Shown here piece by piece: positions 61,961 through 64,000 of a DNA stretch of 64,000 nucleotides. The notes beneath the pieces were generated by a model, which saw only the letters and a list, made by a program, of their open reading frames with translations, did not search any database and was not told the DNA's origin. Made by a program: the position numbers and the translations under genes. Origin of the DNA: Izemoplasma sp964435595 (GTDB lineage Bacteria; Bacillota_I; Bacilli_A; Izemoplasmatales; Izemoplasmataceae); contig CAYSZV010000002.1 of NCBI GenBank assembly GCA_964435595.1, forward strand, positions 44,108 through 108,107, given 5' to 3'. Within the stretch, counting starts at the first letter, position 1. The number at the start of each line of letters is the position of its first letter.

Positions 61961-64000
61961 CTAATTAATTGGTCTTACTCTTACAACATCGTGTTCTGTA
62001 TACTCTGTATCTACTTGAATTTCACCAAATTCATTGATTGAACCTGTGATTTCTTGGATGAAGTTATCTACACCTTTAAAGTAAATTGATCCATCATAAT
62101 CAACAATCAGATCGTTTACACCATTTATTTGTAGTCCTTCAGTAAGATTTACAACATCAAAGAAGTAGTAATTTTCTGTTGATAATTCTTCGTTAAATGT
62201 GAATTTTATTATTGCTGTTTCTGAATCATTAATAGCGATGAATCCATCGTCTACTTCTGTGATTTCTAACACTGCTGACATATTAGTAAATTTAACAGAA
62301 TAGCGACTTGTTTCTTCATTGAATGTTAAGATGAAGTTTTCATCACCTTGTGTCCAAGAATCACTTTCAATTAAGTATAAATTTTCATCTAAAGCAATTG
62401 CTTGGTCGATTCTATAAATAAATTCATAAACTGAAACTCTTTGTTTTTGATATTCCATATTTTGAATATTGAATGTTGCTATAAACTCATTGTATTGTGG
62501 CATTGCTTCACCATATGCAAATAATACAGGCAATCCACTTCGCCATTCATTATATGTGTTCTGAATTTCATTTCCATCAGCATCTAAAATGATATAGTTT
62601 GTTGTACTTACACTACATCCTTCACTCATTGTACAAACATTTTGATTTTGTGATGAAACGAATGAATCTGCAGATATATTCATAGATTGTATAATTTTTT
62701 CACCTTGTTCAATTCTCTCTTGATTATATCCTAAGTGAATAGATTCTCGATTTGAATAAAGCAGATATACTGGATAATCTATTGTACAAGATGCTTGATT
62801 ACATACAGAATCCATTTGTGTTCCAATTTGTTGGTATTGTAGCGTTGCTTGATCAAGAGTTGCTGTCACTTTAAATGGTGCAGTAGCTCCATATTGAATC
62901 CAAATACCATCTGTAAATGAATATAAAACTGAACCTAACTCATCAACGATTTCATAAACAGAATCTCCGTACCAACATCCGTTAATTTCCATACATACTT
63001 CTCTTTGTACTGTTTCATTGTAGACAACTTGTTTGTCTGTTTCGGCAAAGGTTATACTTTGATACAATAACTCACCATATTCAAAGTGAATTGAAAAGTA
63101 TTGGTTTTCTGGTGTTGCATATGATTCATAACATCCATATTGATAAGAACAAGTTTCTGTTGAATATACAATTGATGTATTGTCTGTAATATTATATTCA
63201 ATTCTAACAGGGACTGTTTCACCTAAACTGAACATCATATCGAAACTTCCATAATATACTTCTTCTCCTTCAATGTTATTAATCGAAACAGCAACATATC
63301 TCGGGCAATTTGCTTCTTCACATAATTCACCAACATAGTCTTTTTCGTATTCATATTCAGCACTATTGTCACTAGCTAACATAATTGTTTGAATGATTTT
63401 TTCTCCTTGATTAACAATTATATTTTGAGAGACCCATGTACCTTCATCACTAGTTGAATAGTCAATTAACATGATATTAACACTACAACCTATTTCATTT
63501 TCACATACTTTATCTTCTTCAAAATAAGATATCGCATATTCAATCGTAGAATTTTCATCTAATGCATAATTGTAAACGTAACTAGGAATTTCATCTTCTG
63601 GATAATATGTTCCATAACTTTGAAAACTCATAGCTACATTTGATTCTTCATCTAAGATTTGGTATGTTGTTTCATACCAACATCCATTGACATCTTCACA
63701 AGCAGGTCGTTGTGAATCAAATTCACTAACACTAACAAATTCTAAATCTGCTTCATAGTATACTGCTTCTCCATTTGAAATAACAACTTCAGCATACAGA
63801 TAATCATCACCATATGCTTCTCCTTCAGGAGTAAACATATCGATTTGTATTCCCATTGTACAGTCGCCTTGGCATAAACTGTTTCGTTCACCAAGTTCGA
63901 TATAATGAGATGTTAATTGTCCGTCTTCATCAATTGTATATAGTAGAGTTGTATAATATCCTAATTCTTCAACAAACTGTTCTTGATTGTTATAGAAGAA
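61961..64000 (-). CDS. Secreted cysteine-pair repeat protein, 5' part outside window
   Basis: The frame is open to the right edge (680 codons seen). The first Met inside (63856) is not the start, as the reading continues above it with FFYNNQEQFVEELGYY. The protein is acidic and rich in Tyr, Ser, Asn and Gln. At least eight modules of 52-65 residues each contain one C-x(3-5)-C pair, for example CEDVNGC, CENEIGC, CSYQYGC and CMEINGC. All cysteines occur in such pairs. The last 200 residues lack them and look like a separate beta domain. Likely exported and disulfide-bonded. No known family. Confidence 0.75.
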   Translation of the reverse strand, partial: FFYNNQEQFVEELGYYTTLLYTIDEDGQLTSHYIELGERNSLCQGDCTMGIQIDMFTPEGEAYGDDYLYAEVVISNGEAVYYEADLEFVSVSEFDSQRPACEDVNGCWYETTYQILDEESNVAMSFQSYGTYYPEDEIPSYVYNYALDENSTIEYAISYFEEDKVCENEIGCSVNIMLIDYSTSDEGTWVSQNIIVNQGEKIIQTIMLASDNSAEYEYEKDYVGELCEEANCPRYVAVSINNIEGEEVYYGSFDMMFSLGETVPVRIEYNITDNTSIVYSTETCSYQYGCYESYATPENQYFSIHFEYGELLYQSITFAETDKQVVYNETVQREVCMEINGCWYGDSVYEIVDELGSVLYSFTDGIWIQYGATAPFKVTATLDQATLQYQQIGTQMDSVCNQASCTIDYPVYLLYSNRESIHLGYNQERIEQGEKIIQSMNISADSFVSSQNQNVCTMSEGCSVSTTNYIILDADGNEIQNTYNEWRSGLPVLFAYGEAMPQYNEFIATFNIQNMEYQKQRVSVYEFIYRIDQAIALDENLYLIESDSWTQGDENFILTFNEETSRYSVKFTNMSAVLEITEVDDGFIAINDSETAIIKFTFNEELSTENYYFFDVVNLTEGLQINGVNDLIVDYDGSIYFKGVDNFIQEITGSINEFGEIQVDTEYTEHDVVRVRPIN

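Noticed and set aside
1..64000. Search for CRISPR arrays, IS elements, phage genes, tRNA and rRNA genes
   Set aside because: No spaced direct-repeat arrays, transposase motifs, phage structural genes or cloverleaf sequences were recognised by eye. A short or degenerate tRNA could still be missed.

Overview
This window comes from a low-GC bacterium with Firmicutes-type gene order. The polA-mutM-coaE-dnaB-dnaI cluster, a T-box before tyrS, AGGAGG ribosome binding sites and an ECF vitamin transporter all point that way. TGA is used as a stop (trmB, rsgA, rimM) and tryptophan is TGG, so the code is standard, not the UGA=Trp code of Mycoplasma. The many Asp/Asn/Tyr-rich lipoproteins and the GH16 laminarinase suggest a free-living marine or sediment relative of Acholeplasma/Izemoplasma. 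That placement is inference.

Layout. 1-26 kb is mostly housekeeping: replication and repair (dnaI, dnaB, mutM, polA), CoA and acyl carrier genes (coaE, acpP, coaX and a PanT-like ECF component), peptidases (M42, pepV), trmB, a zinc/cadmium efflux ATPase with its ArsR-family sensor, rsgA behind an unusual leader, tyrS with a T-box, a CcpA-like LacI regulator, rplS with a leader, a membrane-anchored arylsulfotransferase, trmD-rimM, a Nat-type ABC exporter, an acetyltransferase and a flavodoxin. 26-42 kb is accessory: a 995-residue lipoprotein, a TetR/RND/heme-membrane operon, a DUF5320-DUF134 pair with palindromic operators, a metal-dependent cyclase, a GH16-CBM6 beta-glucanase lipoprotein, an alpha/beta hydrolase fused to a membrane domain, GlpP, and an SDR oxidoreductase.

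42.5-58.1 kb is the centrepiece: one tightly packed minus-strand operon that reads as a complete sulfoglycolytic transketolase (sulfo-TK) pathway for sulfoquinovose (SQ), the sulfonated sugar of plant and algal sulfolipids. In transcription order it holds a DUF4867 (SftX-type) protein, a YihQ-type GH31 sulfoquinovosidase with all three sulfonate-binding residues, two ABC permeases and a binding lipoprotein, a FucI-fold SQ isomerase, a split transketolase, an RpiB-type isomerase, a MatC-type carrier (possible sulfoacetate exporter), a CoA-acylating sulfoacetaldehyde dehydrogenase, a two-subunit ADP-forming acyl-CoA ligase and two GntR/UTRA regulators. The predicted flow is SQ-glycoside > SQ > sulfofructose > sulfoerythrose > sulfoerythrulose > sulfoacetaldehyde > sulfoacetyl-CoA > sulfoacetate, with xylulose 5-phosphate, NADH and ATP kept by the cell. 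A cre-like site lies in front, and a CcpA-like regulator is encoded at 18-19 kb.

The right end holds a 34-residue amphipathic peptide gene with its own promoter and terminator, a PAS-GGDEF-HD-GYP cyclic-di-GMP protein, and the 3' part of a secreted protein made of repeated cysteine-pair modules. Two conserved genes (coaE and the transketolase C-subunit) carry single-base frameshifts in or beside homopolymers, so residual assembly error is the first explanation to test. I saw no tRNA, rRNA, CRISPR array, insertion sequence or phage gene.
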